Origin: Rhodamnia argentea
Taxonomy: Eukaryota > Streptophyta > Magnoliopsida > Myrtales > Myrtaceae
Reading direction: 5' to 3'
DNA length: 64,000 bases
Assembly: GCF_020921035.1 (NCBI RefSeq)
Contig: NC_063158.1
Span: 15,358,001 to 15,422,000 of the forward strand
Below the pieces are notes generated by a model that saw only the letters and a list, made by a program, of their open reading frames with translations, made no database searches and was not told the DNA's origin. A program made the position numbers and the translations under genes. Shown piece by piece: positions 47,680 to 59,699 of this stretch (positions within the stretch are counted from its first letter, which is position 1; the number at the start of each line of letters is the position of its first letter).

Positions 47680-48493
47680 CCATGCTTTTTCACTCCTAAT
47701 TAGACTTAGACACTCCCTTTCACATTGTACTAACGATATTACCCTCGTTTTTTCCTCCTTTACAATGCTATACCTGCAAACAATCGAATGTGGAGCCCAT
47801 TTGGGATTTTTTTATTGGTTTCCTCTTCTTCTTTTTCACTTTCCTTTTTCTTCTTGTTAGTTTTGTTGATGAGGGACTCGCGAATCTAATGATGATGCCG
47901 CCCCCCATGATGGTTCTTTGATAAGAGTGTCGAGCTCCTTATCCTCTCGGATGGCCGATTGCGGATGCATTGAGGCTATCCTCTTCACGTTCAAGTCTTT
48001 GCTCGCATTGCTCGTGAGCTTGAGCGGCTCAACCAATTTGTTTCAATTCTCATAAATCGTTGCGAGAATCAAATGATCGCCAAAGAGAATGACAAGCCCC
48101 ATATGCAATTGGTAAATCTCATGGAGTGTGCCAAACGAGAAGCCGAGAGACGAGATCAAGTTGTCCATCTTGCAGCAGCTCATGCCGACATAGGGTGGTT
48201 CTGCCACATGTGCAAAGGGTTTGCAAGGGGCGAAGACGAGGTAAAGAGGAAGCTCGTGAGGTTCCGAGAGGCCGCTCGGTTGATGTGCACGGAGGTCTTG
48301 GAGGAGGAAGATGAAGAAGCGTCGCCATAAGCTTCAACACAAGTGAGAAGAAGAAGAAGGAAAGTGGAAGACAAAGAAGAAACAAATAAAAAAAGAACCC
48401 AAATGGGCCCCAAATCGAGGAATTATATGATCGTAGTACACTTGTAAAGGGGAGTGTTTGAGCTATGTGAAAAGGAAAAATAGCGCCGCCCAT
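47680..48493 (+). mobile_element. TIR element carrying an open reading frame (about 810 bp)
   Basis: Left 'tttttcactcctaattagac..cactccctttcacattgtacta' is complementary, imperfectly, to right 'tagtacacttgtaaaggggagtg..gtgaaaaggaaaaatagcgc'. The 3' flanks of BBE copies 4 and 5 (27912-27970, 36435-36490) run straight from 'gatgccctattt' to 'actcatttta' without it, which supplies an empty site. The interior carries the frame at 47974-48330. Confidence 0.65.
47974..48330 (+). CDS. Unrecognised frame inside TIR element
   Basis: Open from 47974; the first ATG is at 48073, giving 85 residues. Content: an amphipathic, charged, alpha-helical-looking protein with [18 protein letters not shown] upstream of the ATG, then [23 protein letters not shown], and an acidic end (EEEDEEASP). 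GC content is higher than its surroundings. A stop (47971) precedes it. It could be a captured host exon or part of a decayed element protein. No family assigned. Confidence 0.3.
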   Translation, partial: GYPLHVQVFARIARELERLNQFVSILINRCENQMIAKENDKPHMQLVNLMECAKREAERRDQVVHLAAAHADIGWFCHMCKGFARGEDEVKRKLVRFREAARLMCTEVLEEEDEEASP

Positions 48494-48706
48494 TTTTTAT
48501 TCATTTTACCTTTCAATAACTCGTAATCCTATTTTAGTAATTGCATATTCGATATTTAAAATTCAAAAATTCAGATAATTAAATATTATTTGTAAGTAAC
48601 CCGCACAAAGCTCATACATCAACATTGTCAAGTGTTCCATTTATTAAAAAGTATCATCTTGCTATTGCGATGGACACATCTAAATTCAACTATTCTTCCT
48701 TTCCTT

Positions 48707-49121
48707 TTAAGATGAAAGCGGGAGGAATACTTTGCTCGTGCCGGAAAAAGTTGTAAGGATCAACCGCGGTCTTCACATCTTTCGAAATTGTTCTTGAAGT
48801 ATTTCTTTCCCCAAGCGCTCGCTTGCTTATAACTCGTGTCGCCTTTCACGTTGTTCATTCCAATATCGAGATCCCCGTAGTTGATATACGCCTCTCGAGG
48901 TGATTTCGACACATACTGGGCCATATAACTGTAAAAGCTTCGTATCCAACTCAAATGCTTTTGAGAAACCTCTTCATTAGTCCATGACGTTGTGTGCTGG
49001 ATCTTGTACAAAACCCCAGCTACGTGAGGGTAGGGCGGGGCATATTCGGAGATTTCTGCCATTTTCCCACCATAGGGGCTCCAAATCATTTGAGCCACCC
49101 CTTCATCCTCCTCAAAGAACC
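48707..49121 (-). pseudogene. BBE-like, copy 7, 3' part
   Basis: The C-terminal third of a BBE-like gene (MIWSPYGGKMAEI, VLYKIQHTTSWT, YINYGDLDIGMNN), separated from its 5' part (54517-55680) by the copia element. The YRD of the BBE domain is YGD. A deletion of about 14 bp near 48777 shifts the frame after NNFER. The insertion point is in the Arg-Phe pair preceding FEEDEG, about residue 394 by copy 4 numbering. Confidence 0.9.
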
Positions 49122-49744
49122 CGTTAAATATGTCTCGAGTTTAAAATTGTTATTGGCACCACAAGACAAAAGAGAGGGGCTTAAATAAAATATTTTATTG
49201 TGGATCCCATCAGAGAGTAAATGAAAGGTGCAAGAGCCTTTCATCATAGAGTAAATGAAAGGTGCAAGCTTTCTTTTCATTTCTCCTTCTTCTTGTTGTC
49301 GTTCACAAAAGAGAAGGAAGGAAGGGGTTTTCTTATATATAATAATGAGCACCCAAAAGAAGAGAGGAAGAGTGCCGCACAAAAGGAAGAGAAATTGCGA
49401 GCAGAAGGTGATGCTCTTCCGATCGCGCGAAGAAGTCCGAAGAGAGAAGATTAGTGCTTCGTGAGTTTTATTTTGTTATATCCAAGTAAGTTGTTTATTT
49501 GTGAACACTTTGGGTTTGGGTATAATCTAGGTGCGGGAAACACGAGCGTATTGAGCGATTGTAATTCCGATTCTCCGATTATAGTGGATTGTTCTTGCTG
49601 GCTCTCCCGTGGATGTAGGTACCGATATTCGGACCGAACCACGTAATTCCTGGTGTCATTTATCGTTCCTCGTTATTTCTCGTGGCTTTTCGCATTGATT
49701 TATTTGCAAGATCCGGGTTAATTTCCGCACGTTATATTACAACA
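49122..49744 (+). repeat. 5' LTR of copia element
   Basis: 623 bp. The expected TG start is CG here (49122), while the 3' LTR has TG. It ends in ACAACA. A TATA-like ttatatataataa lies at about 49333-49345. Confidence 0.9.
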
Positions 49745-49746
49745 AT

Positions 49747-49758
49747 TGGTATCAGAGC
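49747..49758 (+). promoter_or_regulatory. Primer binding site
   Basis: TGGTATCAGAGC, two bases after the 5' LTR, complementary to the 3' end of plant initiator-Met tRNA. Confidence 0.9.
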
Positions 49759-49837
49759 ACCGAGTTCGGATATTCTAGATTGTGATTTGGGGCTTTTGCT
49801 TGTCTGATTATTATCTGGATATCCTGTTATTGCAATT

Positions 49838-52800
49838 ATGTCTGGAGTTAAAGCTGAAATTGAGAAGTTTAACGGGAGGAACAACTTTGGGTTATGGAGT
49901 CTCAAGATGGAGGCGATATTGACAACTCAAGGTTTAGCAGAAGCATTGGAGGGCAAAGCTGAGTTGCCCGAAACGATGACAGATGCTGAAAAGGATGTGG
50001 TAATGAGGAAAGCTAGAAGTTTAATCCTGTTGAATTTATCGGATGAAGTGTTAATAGAGGTTGGTGAGGAGAAGGATACCACAGCATTGTGGGCAAAACT
50101 TCGGGCGCTCTATGTAACGAAGGGTTTGAACAATCGCTTATACATGTTGAAGAGGATGTTCCGGTTCGGATATACTGAAGGTACGTCTATCGGAACCCAT
50201 CTAGATGAATTTAATAAACTCATGATGGATTTGAAGAACGTCGGTAAGACACTTGATGATGAAGAGCGGGGCATGATGTTGTTAGCTTCCCTACTAGAGT
50301 CATGGGAGCACTTTACTGATTCACTGTTGCAGGGGCGTACTACGATTACCTCGGAAGAGGTAAAGTCCGCCTTATTTTCTAAAGAGTGGCAGAGAAAGTT
50401 GCGAGATGACGGTCTAGCGCAGGATGTAGCGCGATGACTAGTGGTTCGGGGTAGAGAGCAACAACGAGGGTCCAGTAGCAGCAGAGGTAAAAGCAGATCT
50501 AAGTCACGCCATAGAAAGTCCAAGGGACGCGTGAAGTGCTTTGAGTGTCACGAAGAGGGGCACATCGGGAGAGATTGTCCTAAATTGAGAAACAGAGGTG
50601 ATGAGCGGAAAGCCACAACCAGTGTGGCGAATGTTCTTGAAGAAAGCACTAGTGATGCAGAGGTCATTTTGTGTGTAACTGCGAGTTCATCGGGAGATGA
50701 ATGGGTGCTAGATTCGGGGTGTTCTTATCATATGACGCCTCATAAGAACTGGTTTACTACTTACCGGACTGCAGATGGTGGTAGAGTTCTATTGGGGAAT
50801 AACGCAGCCTGCAAGGTTGTGGGCATAGGGACAGTTCGGATTCGGATGCACGATGGTGTGGTGAGCACATTGACGGACGTGAGGCATGTACCGGAGCTCA
50901 AGAAGAACCTTATTTCTCCGGGGACACTCGATGATATCGGGTGTAAGTACACCGCTGAAGGTGGAGTGCTGAAGATCTCTCGAGGTGCTATGACGGTGAT
51001 GAAAGGGAAGAAAGTGAGTTCTCTCTATCATCTACTGGGAGAGACCGTGAGAGGAGCTGCTGCGGTTTTATCGGGTGAGACAGATTCTGATTTAACTCAT
51101 TTATGGCATATGCGTTTAGGGCACATGAGTGAGGCGGGTATGACGATGCTGAGTGATAGAGGGTTGTTAAAGGGTCGGAAGACAAGTAAGTTAGACTTAT
51201 GTGAGCACTGTATCTTTGGGAAGCGGTGCGGGATTAAGTTTGCTACGGGTATTCATTCGACCAAGCAACCGGTAGAATATATTCATTCGGACGTCCGGGG
51301 TCCGTCTCCTGTTCCTTCGAAAGGAGGTGCTCGTTATATGCTGACATTTATCGACGATTATTCCAGGAAAGTATGGGTATACTTTCCGAAGCACAAATCT
51401 GATGTGTTTGATCGGTTCAAGAAATTTAAGGCATTGATTGAGAAGCGATCGGATAAACGGATCAAGTGCTTGAGAACCGATAACGGCATGGAGTTACGTG
51501 GTAAAGATTTTACCGACTTCTGCGAGAGAGAAGGGATTGTGAGACACCGCACAGTACCTGGGACACCACAGTAGAATGGCGTGGCGTAACGGAAGAACAG
51601 AACTTTACTTGAGCTGGCTCGGAGCATGCTTTCGCATGCTGGAATAGGCAAGGAATTTTGGGCCGAAGCGGTGAACACGACATGTTACCCGATTAATCGA
51701 TCTCCATCATCTGCTATCGAGTGGAAGACTCTAGAGGAAGTATGGTCGGGGAAACCCGTTGATTACTCCGGATTACGAATATTCGGATGTCTTGCGTATG
51801 CTCATGCGAGTGATGGTAAGCTTGAGCCGAGGTCGAAGAAGTGCATATTTACGGGTTATGCACATGGGGTGAAAGGCTACCGGCTGTGGTGCACCGATCC
51901 CAGATCACCCGGTTTTCTAATCGGCAGAGATGTGATTTTCGACGAGACTACAATGCTTCGACGGAGGAGTTACGAGACACAACCAGCAGAGCAGACAGAT
52001 CATGGTGTTAGTAGTGAGGTGGAGCTTCAGGTGGAGACTCCGGAGACCTCGGAGGTAACAGATGTTGAGACCGCATATGAGGCCGCAATTCCTGAAATCG
52101 GTGATAATGAACAACCGATACAGCTGCAGCGTAGTATAGCCGCAGACAGACAGAGAAGGCAAATTAAACCACCGGTCCGTTATGCTTATACAGACTTTGC
52201 TTATGCTTTGACCGTAGGTGACGAGGTGGAGACAGATGAACCTTCGTCTTACTCTGAGGCGATGGCTAGTTCTGAGTCGTCGCAGTGGCTAGGGGCTATG
52301 AGTGAAGAGATGGAATCACTCCATCGAAATCAGACATGGGAGTTAGTTAAAGTATCCAAGAGCCGGAAGATTATCGGAAGTAAATGGGTCTACAAACGGA
52401 AAGAGGGCATTCCAGGTGTCGAGGCAGCGAGATATAAGGCGAGGCTTGTTGCGAAGGGGTATACCCAGCGGGAAGGCATTGACTACGGTGAGGTGTTTTC
52501 TCCCGTGGTAAGGCATACTTCTATTCGTGTTTTACTTGCCTTAGTTGCTGCACGGGATCTCGAGTTGGAGCGACTTGATGTGAAAACGGCGTTTCTTCAC
52601 GGTGAGTTGGAGGAGCAGATTTACATGAGGCAGCCATAGGGATTTGCTATTCCGGGTAAGGAAGATCATGTTTGCTTATTAAAGAAATCTTTATATAGGC
52701 TGAAACAATCTCCTAGACAGTGGTATAAGCGGTTTGACGCTTTCATGGCTAGTCGGGACTATTTGAAGAGTCGGATGGACAGCTGTGTTTATTTTAGGAG

Positions 52801-53806
52801 ATTGGAGGACGGGTCTTTGATATATCTGCTATTATATGTTGATGATATGTTGATAGTAGCGAAAAATATGTCTGATATTGATGTGCTGAAGAGGCAGTTG
52901 AGTGCTAAGTTTGAGATGAAAGATTTAGGTGCTGCAAAGAAAATATTGGGTATGGAGATTTTGCGTGATCGGACTGCGGGATTATTACGTTTGTCTCAAA
53001 AGAAATATATTGAGAAAATTGTTGCACGTTTTAATATGCGATCAACGAAGTCTGTAAGTACACCATTAGCGAAGCACTTTAAACTTTCGGTTAAGTTATC
53101 GCCGCAAACCGAGGAGGAAGAGGAACATATGTCTCGTGTTCCTTATTCTAGTACCGTGGGTAGTATTATGTATGCTATGGTATGCACTAGGCCTGATATT
53201 TCACAAGCTGTCGGTGTGGTTAGTCGTTATATGAAGCGTCCGGGTAAAACTCATTGGGAAGCTGTGAAATGGATTCTCGGATATTTGAAGGGGACATCGG
53301 ACGTTGGTATAGTATACGGGAGGGACAGTAATGGCGGTGAGATCACTGGTTTTGTGGATTCCGATCATGCGGGTGACTTGGATGAGTGCGGGTCTTTAGC
53401 CAGGTACGTATTTACGCTTGCAGGTGGTGCGGTTAGTTGGAAGGCGTCCTTACGGGACCACGTAGCCTTGTCGTCGAGCGAGGTGGAGTACATGGCACTA
53501 ACCTTTGTAGCGAAAGAGGCGATATGGTTGCAAGGTTTGCTCATGGATTTTGGGTTAGAACAGAAAAGTGTTGATATACACTGTGATAACGAAGGTGCGA
53601 TTTATCCGGCATATAATCCGGTTTATCACGAGCGAACGAAGCATATAAATATCGGGTACCACTTCATCCGAGATGTCTTAGCGAAGGGTAAGGTTGTTGT
53701 GAAAAAGATTGCTACATGAGAGAACCCTGCGGACATGATGACTAAGCCTGTTCTTTTGGCGAAGCTCAAGCTTTGCTTGAGCACCTTTGGCGTCTGTAGA
53801 GAGTGA
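49838..53806 (+). pseudogene. Copia gag-pol, single frame with five stops
   Basis: One continuous frame with no frameshift. Gag (49838-50437) is followed by a CCHC knuckle (CFECHEEGHIGRDC, about 50537-50578), protease DSG motif (about 50712), gag-pre-integrase HHCC region (LWHMRLGH, then CEHC), integrase core, reverse transcriptase with YVDD (52835-52846) and RNase H, finishing near 53806. In-frame stops lie at 50435 (TGA), 51572 (TAG), 51587 (TAA), 52637 (TAG) and 53717 (TGA). The TAA falls exactly 35 residues after the second catalytic Asp (TDNG), the place of the integrase DDE glutamate. This copy cannot be autonomous. Confidence 0.9.
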
Positions 53807-53875
53807 GCGCCCGTGGGGGCGTTGGGAGAGCAGCATGGATAATGAGCATTATTAACTTGGTTTCAAACATCGAGC

Positions 53876-53888
53876 CAAGGTGGAGAAT
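53876..53888 (+). promoter_or_regulatory. Polypurine tract
   Basis: AAGGTGGAGAA lies directly before the TG of the 3' LTR, as in other plant copia elements. Confidence 0.7.
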
Positions 53889-54511
53889 TGTTAAATATGT
53901 CTCGAGTTTAAAATTGTTATTGGCACCACAAGACAAAAGAGAGGGGCTTAAATAAAATATTTTATTGTGGATCCCATCGGAGAGTAAATGAAAGGTGCAA
54001 GAGCCTTTCATCATAGAGTAAATGAAAGGTGCAAGCTTTCTTTTCATTTCTCCTTCTTCTTGTTGTCGTTCACAAAAGAGAAGGAAGGAAGGGGTTTTCT
54101 TATATATAATAATGAGCACCCAAAAGAAGAGAGGAAGAGTGCCGCACAAAAGGAAGAGAAATTGCGAGCAGAAGGTGATGCTCTTCCGATCGCGCGAAGA
54201 AGTCTGAAGAGAGAAGATTAGTGCTTCGTGAGTTTTATTTTGTTATATCCAAGTAAGTTGTTTATTTGTGAACACTTTGGGTTTGGGTATAATCTAGGTG
54301 CGGGAAACACGAGCGTATTGAGCGATTGTAATTCCGATTCTCCGATTATAGTGGATTGTTCTTGCTGGCTCTCCCGTGGATGTAGGTACCGATATTCGGA
54401 CCGAACCACGTAATTCCTGGTGTCATTTATCGTTCCTCGTTATTTCTCGTGGCTTTTCGCATTGATTTATTTGCAAGATCTAGGTTAGTTTCCGCACGTT
54501 ATATTACAACA
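53889..54511 (+). repeat. 3' LTR of copia element
   Basis: 623 bp, TGTTAAATATG to ACAACA. It differs from the 5' LTR at about six sites, four of them at three CpG positions (for example tccggg versus tctagg near 54480). Confidence 0.9.
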
Positions 54512-55680
54512 GAACCTCTCCCACATCCCCTCTAAGCCACTCTCGGGGATTGGCTCCTTCACATAATCCGATTTGCACTTGAAGAATCTTTTGGTTTTGG
54601 AGCTCCTGTTGAGCAAGACTTCCAAGGGCTCTCCGCTAGGAAACCAAGCGATGTTGAGGACAGACTCAATCCAGCTCATCTCGGTGCAGTCCTCTCTCGT
54701 GACGTTGAGCTCCGGGAAGCTGCTCCTTGTCACCTCCAGAAGCGAGTCCGCCCGGCCCAGGTAAAGGGTGTTGAATATGGCTTGCATAGTCCTCGTCCCG
54801 TTGGGGCCGGAGTTGTAGCTCTGCAAGAACACCCGTACGAATAGGTCATCGGGGAGTTTGTTCGCGACGAGTTGCCACTGGTGCACGAGCTTCGTTGCAT
54901 TTTGTTCCAACGTCCTCAGGATTGTAAACACGGTCACGGTCGACGGCACCGGGACCAGCTTGACTTTCCAGGACACTACCACGCCAAAGCTGCCGCCTCC
55001 TCCACCTAGGATCGCCCAGAAGAGATCTTCCCCCATTGATTCTCTATCCAGGAGCCGACCCTGGGCGTCGACCAACTGCGCGTCGATTACATTATCGGCA
55101 GCGAGGCCGTATTTGCGCAGCATCATGCCGTAGCCTCCACCACCGAAGTGCCCGCCTACACCCATCGTGGGGCAGACGCCAGCAGGGAAGCCTAGGGTTT
55201 TGCTCTTCTCAGCAATCCTATAGTATAGCTCGCCGACCGTCACCCCGATTGGACCCACCCGGTTTTGTCCTCCACATCCACGGATATCGATCGGAGATTC
55301 ACCATGTCGACAATGACGAACGGGACATCGGACAAATACGAAAGGCCCTCATAGTCGTGACCGCCGCTTCGCATCCTCGTTTGGAGTCCACACTGTCGGG
55401 AGCAGATGATGGCGGCTTGGATGTGGGAGACATGGAGCGGCGTCACGATGAATAACGGTTTCGGAGCGGAAGGAGTCAGGAAGCGCAAGTTCCGTATAGG
55501 AATGTCCAAGATAGAAGAGTACGAAGAATTGATTGGAGTATAAACAAGATCGGAGATTGAGGTTACATTTTCAGAATGAAGAGAAAGGCATTGCAAGAAA
55601 TTCTCAGGAGCGCCGATGGCAAAAGCTACGAAAGGAGCTGAAAAGAGAACGAGACATGCCAGGGTGAAGTTTTGCATCAT
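54512..55680 (-). pseudogene. BBE-like, copy 7, 5' part
   Basis: It starts MMQNFTLACLVLFSAP (55680) and covers about the first 393 residues. His anchor RSGGHDYEG and Cys anchor [10 protein letters not shown] are present; the gate position is Met. A 1-bp deletion near 55242-55246 shifts frame after WVQSG. Otherwise the frame stays open to the copia insertion. So the gene has this frameshift, a 3' deletion and the insertion; their order cannot be told. Confidence 0.9.
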
Positions 55681-55731
55681 CGCTTGTAATACCGTTCTCC
55701 TGAACTTGCGTTACCAACTCTTTTATGCCTG

Positions 55732-55742
55732 CCTTATTTATA
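55732..55742 (-). promoter_or_regulatory. Relic TATA box of BBE pseudogene 7
   Basis: ATAAATAAGG on the minus strand, about 52 bp upstream of the ATG. The base after TATA differs from the intact copies. Confidence 0.55.
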
Positions 55743-56410
55743 TTGCACGAAAGTTGGCACGACAATAGGGTCTGACGTCCTCATATTCTCGGCCATCCTT
55801 TGAAGACTTCGTGCTCACAGTGTGCCCAAGAGACTGTCTGGCACAGTGTTTTTAAAGATTATACTTGTGGTCGGGAGAGAATGATTAAAGAACATTCTCG
55901 ACTAATCATGCATGTGGTCATTAATAGATATATAAACTAAAGAAAACGTCGCAACTATGTTAGACAATGCCTTTAAAAACTGTTATCTGATATAGCAAAA
56001 AGTCGCATCATTACCTATCCGTCAACTTATCCGAATCTTGAACACTTACACAATGTCGATCTTGCTAGATTGTTTCATTTATTATAAGAATTATATAGTT
56101 TGATCATTTGCTTTCTTGAATCACGTTATCCTCTCTCTCTTTTTTCCGTTCTTTAATACTTCATTTTTCTGTATATTGGGATGATTGCCGGAGAGAGACG
56201 AGATATATTGAAATGTTCATAGCGATTTTTTTGGTCCAATGTTCATAGCGATTGTATACAATTTACTTTGGAAAAAAAGTGGTCAATTTCAATTGATCAA
56301 GAATTGGTCAACGGTTTTGATTTTTCTTTGTAAGTACATCGTATAGGTTCAGACGAGCAGGTATTCAACATGGTTTGTTGTTTTAAAATTCAAAGAACTA
56401 AAAGATTTTG

Positions 56411-56454
<44 letters not shown>

Positions 56455-56667
56455 ACGTAATAACCAAATTATTTCTTGCAAAATATTTCACCAAGGATTC
56501 ACATTGAACCTTTTTTTTTATGCCCCGGAGCATGATGCTTGGTTGTGGGGTCTTTCGTTTCTTTACTCTTCTTGATCATTAGGATACGATATTCATTTCA
56601 CATTGTCAGACAATAAATATGAACCATTTTTTTAATCATAGAACTCCATCCAATGTAATGTCAGATT
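55743..56667. repeat. Distal upstream flank of BBE copy 7 with AT microsatellite
   Basis: Homologous to 29925-30700. It contains a (TA)n tract of about 20 units at 56412-56452, likely to be length-variable. No gene. Confidence 0.7.
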
Positions 56668-57044
56668 TATAGGAAAAATTGTCAAAAAAAAAGTCCTAAA
56701 CCTTTTGCACTTTTGCCAATTCAGTCCTAAACCTTTTAAGTTTGTCAATTTACCAATTCAGTTCTATTGGCCAAAAATCGATAACATGGACGTCGACCGT
56801 CCTACGTGTCACTGCCAGTGCTAATGCTGATAATTTTTAATAATTTTATATAAAAGTTAAAAAACTAAATATTTATTAAATATTATCCAAGGATTACGGC
56901 CGGCGTCCATGTCAAGAATTTCTAGCCAATAGGATTGAATCGGCAAAAGGTGAAAAGGTTCAGGTCTAAATCGGCAAATTTAAAAGATTTAGGACTGAAT
57001 TGAAAATGCAAAAGGCTTAGAACTTTTTTGACAATTTTCTGCAG
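56668..57044. mobile_element. Fold-back element (short copy)
   Basis: Left 'ggaaaaattgtcaaaaaa..cctaaaccttttgcacttttgcc' and right 'ggactgaattgaaaatgcaaaaggctta..tttttgacaattttc' are inverted over more than 100 bp. The centre is short, with 'gacgtcgaccgtcctacgtg' and 'ggccggcgtccatgtca' wording. Confidence 0.75.
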
Positions 57045-58137
57045 ATTCATAAAAGAAATGGAAAGCTTGTTCTTTAATCTACTGTAATTAAAGGTTCTAA
57101 ATTTCAATTAGTACTGGACCTTGTTGTCATAAATAATTGATCAAATTGTGTGTGGGAAGAACTATTATTTAAGAGGTTTCGATAATATAATCAACGTTGG
57201 TGTATGTTGTTTTAAACTAGACATAGATGAATAGGTGGGTGGCCTGGGACGCAACCCTGTCCGCCAATGAAACGGCCAAGCTCGGCTGGATTTTTTAGAT
57301 TTGTTGGGTGGGCCTAGGCAAAATTTCCAAGCACCGTCAGTGAGCAAGCCGAACTTAGGCTTAAAAAACATACAATTATGTTGCATTAATAATTGAACCT
57401 TGATATTTAAAATTCGTCAACACTAGCAAGATTTTTTTTGGTCAGAAACACTGATAAGATTTGAAAAGCATAAATTTCTTATACATGATAGAGAAATATT
57501 ATACGAGTACAACTAATTGGTAAAGTGGAAAAATGATTATTTCATAAATTTTCAGTATTCTCAAATCTACCTCATGGTCCAATCCCAAGTTCACATGACA
57601 TTTTCACATCGATAATAAAAATCCACATTAGTAAAGCAATGAGACGATAGGTACGGACAGACGCGGCATTTCCACGTGGATAACAAATCCACCCAACTAA
57701 AAAAATTCTTCAAAATTAAACCGTTCTAGGATATGAAAATTAGGCATGACTAATAGCAATTTCTGGACAAAGGACTAATGGGGCAAATTTGAGTAAAATT
57801 TGGTGGCTTTTCCTTTAAAAAAATCGGGGCAGATTTGGGATCGGACCTAAAGTTTAGAATTTTTTTCTGAGATAAAAGAAAGTCTCAGGGTAGATTTTAA
57901 AAGCATACATTTATAATATAGGATAGATAAATATTACACAACTAATATGTAAAATAGAAAAGAAATTATTTCTTATTTAGATGTCATACTTATTCCTTTT
58001 GAAGCTAAAGGTTATGGGCCAAACTCCACCCAGGTCCGCCCAATGAGCGGGTCTCGTTAGATTTTACATAAGATATTCTCTATTGCTGGCACTAATCTAC
58101 TATAGCTTGCATTGATTTTGGCTTTTTCAGACGGGGA
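57045..58137. other. Spacer, no gene recognised
   Basis: AT-rich. 57230-57360 has a GC-richer patch with 'gggtgggcctagg' wording like other repeat interiors. No frame of note. Confidence 0.45.
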
Positions 58138-58565
58138 GAATTATTAAAAATGTCCTAAATCTATTGTAATTGTGACAATTCAATCCTGAACCTCTTTTTT
58201 TCAATTATGTCCTAATTTTTATTTTTTTTGCCAATTCAGTTTATCTGATCAACCGACACCGGCGTGGACTGTTTTAACGATACTTTTTCAAAGATTCTAA
58301 TTATATTATTATCTCTTTTCTCTTATATTCCTTTTTTTATTCTTATTTTTCTTTGTTTTCATCTTCTTCACCAGACGATCACCAGCCTCTGGCCAACACC
58401 ATTAAAAAATTTGAAAAGATATTAAAATATTATTAAAAATGTCCATGTCAACGTCGGCGGTACCACGTTACAGCCGGCAACGCCATGTCAGCACTAGCCT
58501 ACTAGATGGGCTGAATTGACATAATTGCACTAAATTTAAGACTTTATTGGTAATTTTGCCCTTAC
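58138..58565. mobile_element. Fold-back element copy
   Basis: Left 'attaaaaatgtcctaaatctattgtaattgtgacaattcaatcc' mirrors right 'gctgaattgacataattgcactaaatttaagactttattggtaatttt'. Centre with 'acgtcggcggtacc'. Same family as 18668-19515. Confidence 0.7.
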
Positions 58566-59699
58566 AGAAAGCGAGATAAAAATTATCATATAAAAGTATA
58601 CATATTATATGACATATACTGTAAAACTCATAACACGCAAGCAATGGTGATTGGTCGGTTATAACAAATCTCACTACCACGTAGCGTATCCGCCATATAA
58701 AATAATCTTTCCTATGTGAGGAGAACTTTTGGCTTTTTAGAGTCAAATCTGATAAAACACCTCTTTACCAAAAAAAAAATCTGATGAACACCTTGCCAAA
58801 TGTGAATCAATGTAAGAAAGGTCTCAATCCGTCAAATTACTCTCGATAGATAGATAGATTTACACGTATGGTCATCGGCATAAAATAAAGAAAATATGGA
58901 GCGGGTGAATCTAGCTTTATTGCTCGTGATGTTAAATTTATATTCGGATCAAGTCTTACAGTTCTACAAATAGCTATCAACGGAGGATGGTGTAAGAACA
59001 TCGGTTGAAGTAGATTTTTCTTTTTGATCAATCAAAACCCCTTTTTCCGAGCTTACTTGCTGGATAGATTGGCACATATGAATATTAAGCCAATGATAAA
59101 ATTATTGCATGAATATTGTCTGAAGTAATCAGTGTTAGAGTAAAGGGATATCGAAGTTACTTCATCCTGGTAAATGTAAATTTTTATTATTAGAGGTAAT
59201 TTATGTGAACCACATCACCAGCGAAGGGTCTTGTACTTCTACAGTCTTGTAAGAGAAACACCAGACCAGATCCCGTATGAAGAAACTAATGTGCAATAGG
59301 CGGATGCAAAACTTACCGTCGTAAAGGTAAGAACGAATGGGAAAAAGAAAATTACCACCAATATGAATTCCGATGTCGCAAAAAGCTTGGCATTAGAAGG
59401 GTAATATGCGACATGGAACTTATCCTTCAAACTTATGTTACATTTTTCGACGTGGTATTTAACAAATCCAAATTTAATTTACAAACATGAATTAGCTAAA
59501 TACAACAAGAAAGGGAAAAGGTACGAAATAGGAAATATACGACATAAGCACGTTTTTTTTTATGAATCGGATTTATGATTTACAAAACACCACATATATA
59601 GGAACTAGTGGAAGGATAACTTGTGCAACAAAAAAGTATAATACGAACCGGAAATGTATGGTAGAAGCGAAAAGATATAGTACGAACAAGGAAGCTTGG
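58566..59699. other. Spacer, no gene recognised
   Basis: AT-rich with only short frames. Contains a tiny GATA tract near 58847-58858. Confidence 0.45.

Larger units (their letters stand above)
49122..54511 (+). mobile_element. Ty1/copia LTR retrotransposon (5390 bp), Tork/Tnt1-like
   Basis: Two 623-bp LTRs bound gag-pol in copia order (protease, integrase, reverse transcriptase, RNase H). A perfect 5-bp target duplication GAACC (49117-49121, 54512-54516) matches the uninterrupted paralogues (aaagaacctctccc). LTRs differ at about six positions, roughly 1%, so insertion is recent. The element is in reverse orientation to the BBE gene it splits. Five in-frame stops make this copy unable to encode a full polyprotein. 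The Tork/Tnt1 assignment is my judgement from domain wording. Confidence 0.95.

Noticed and set aside
48707-55680. Treating the copia element as an intron of a live BBE gene
   Set aside because: There is a target duplication, the host gene has independent frameshifts on both sides, and other copies are intronless.
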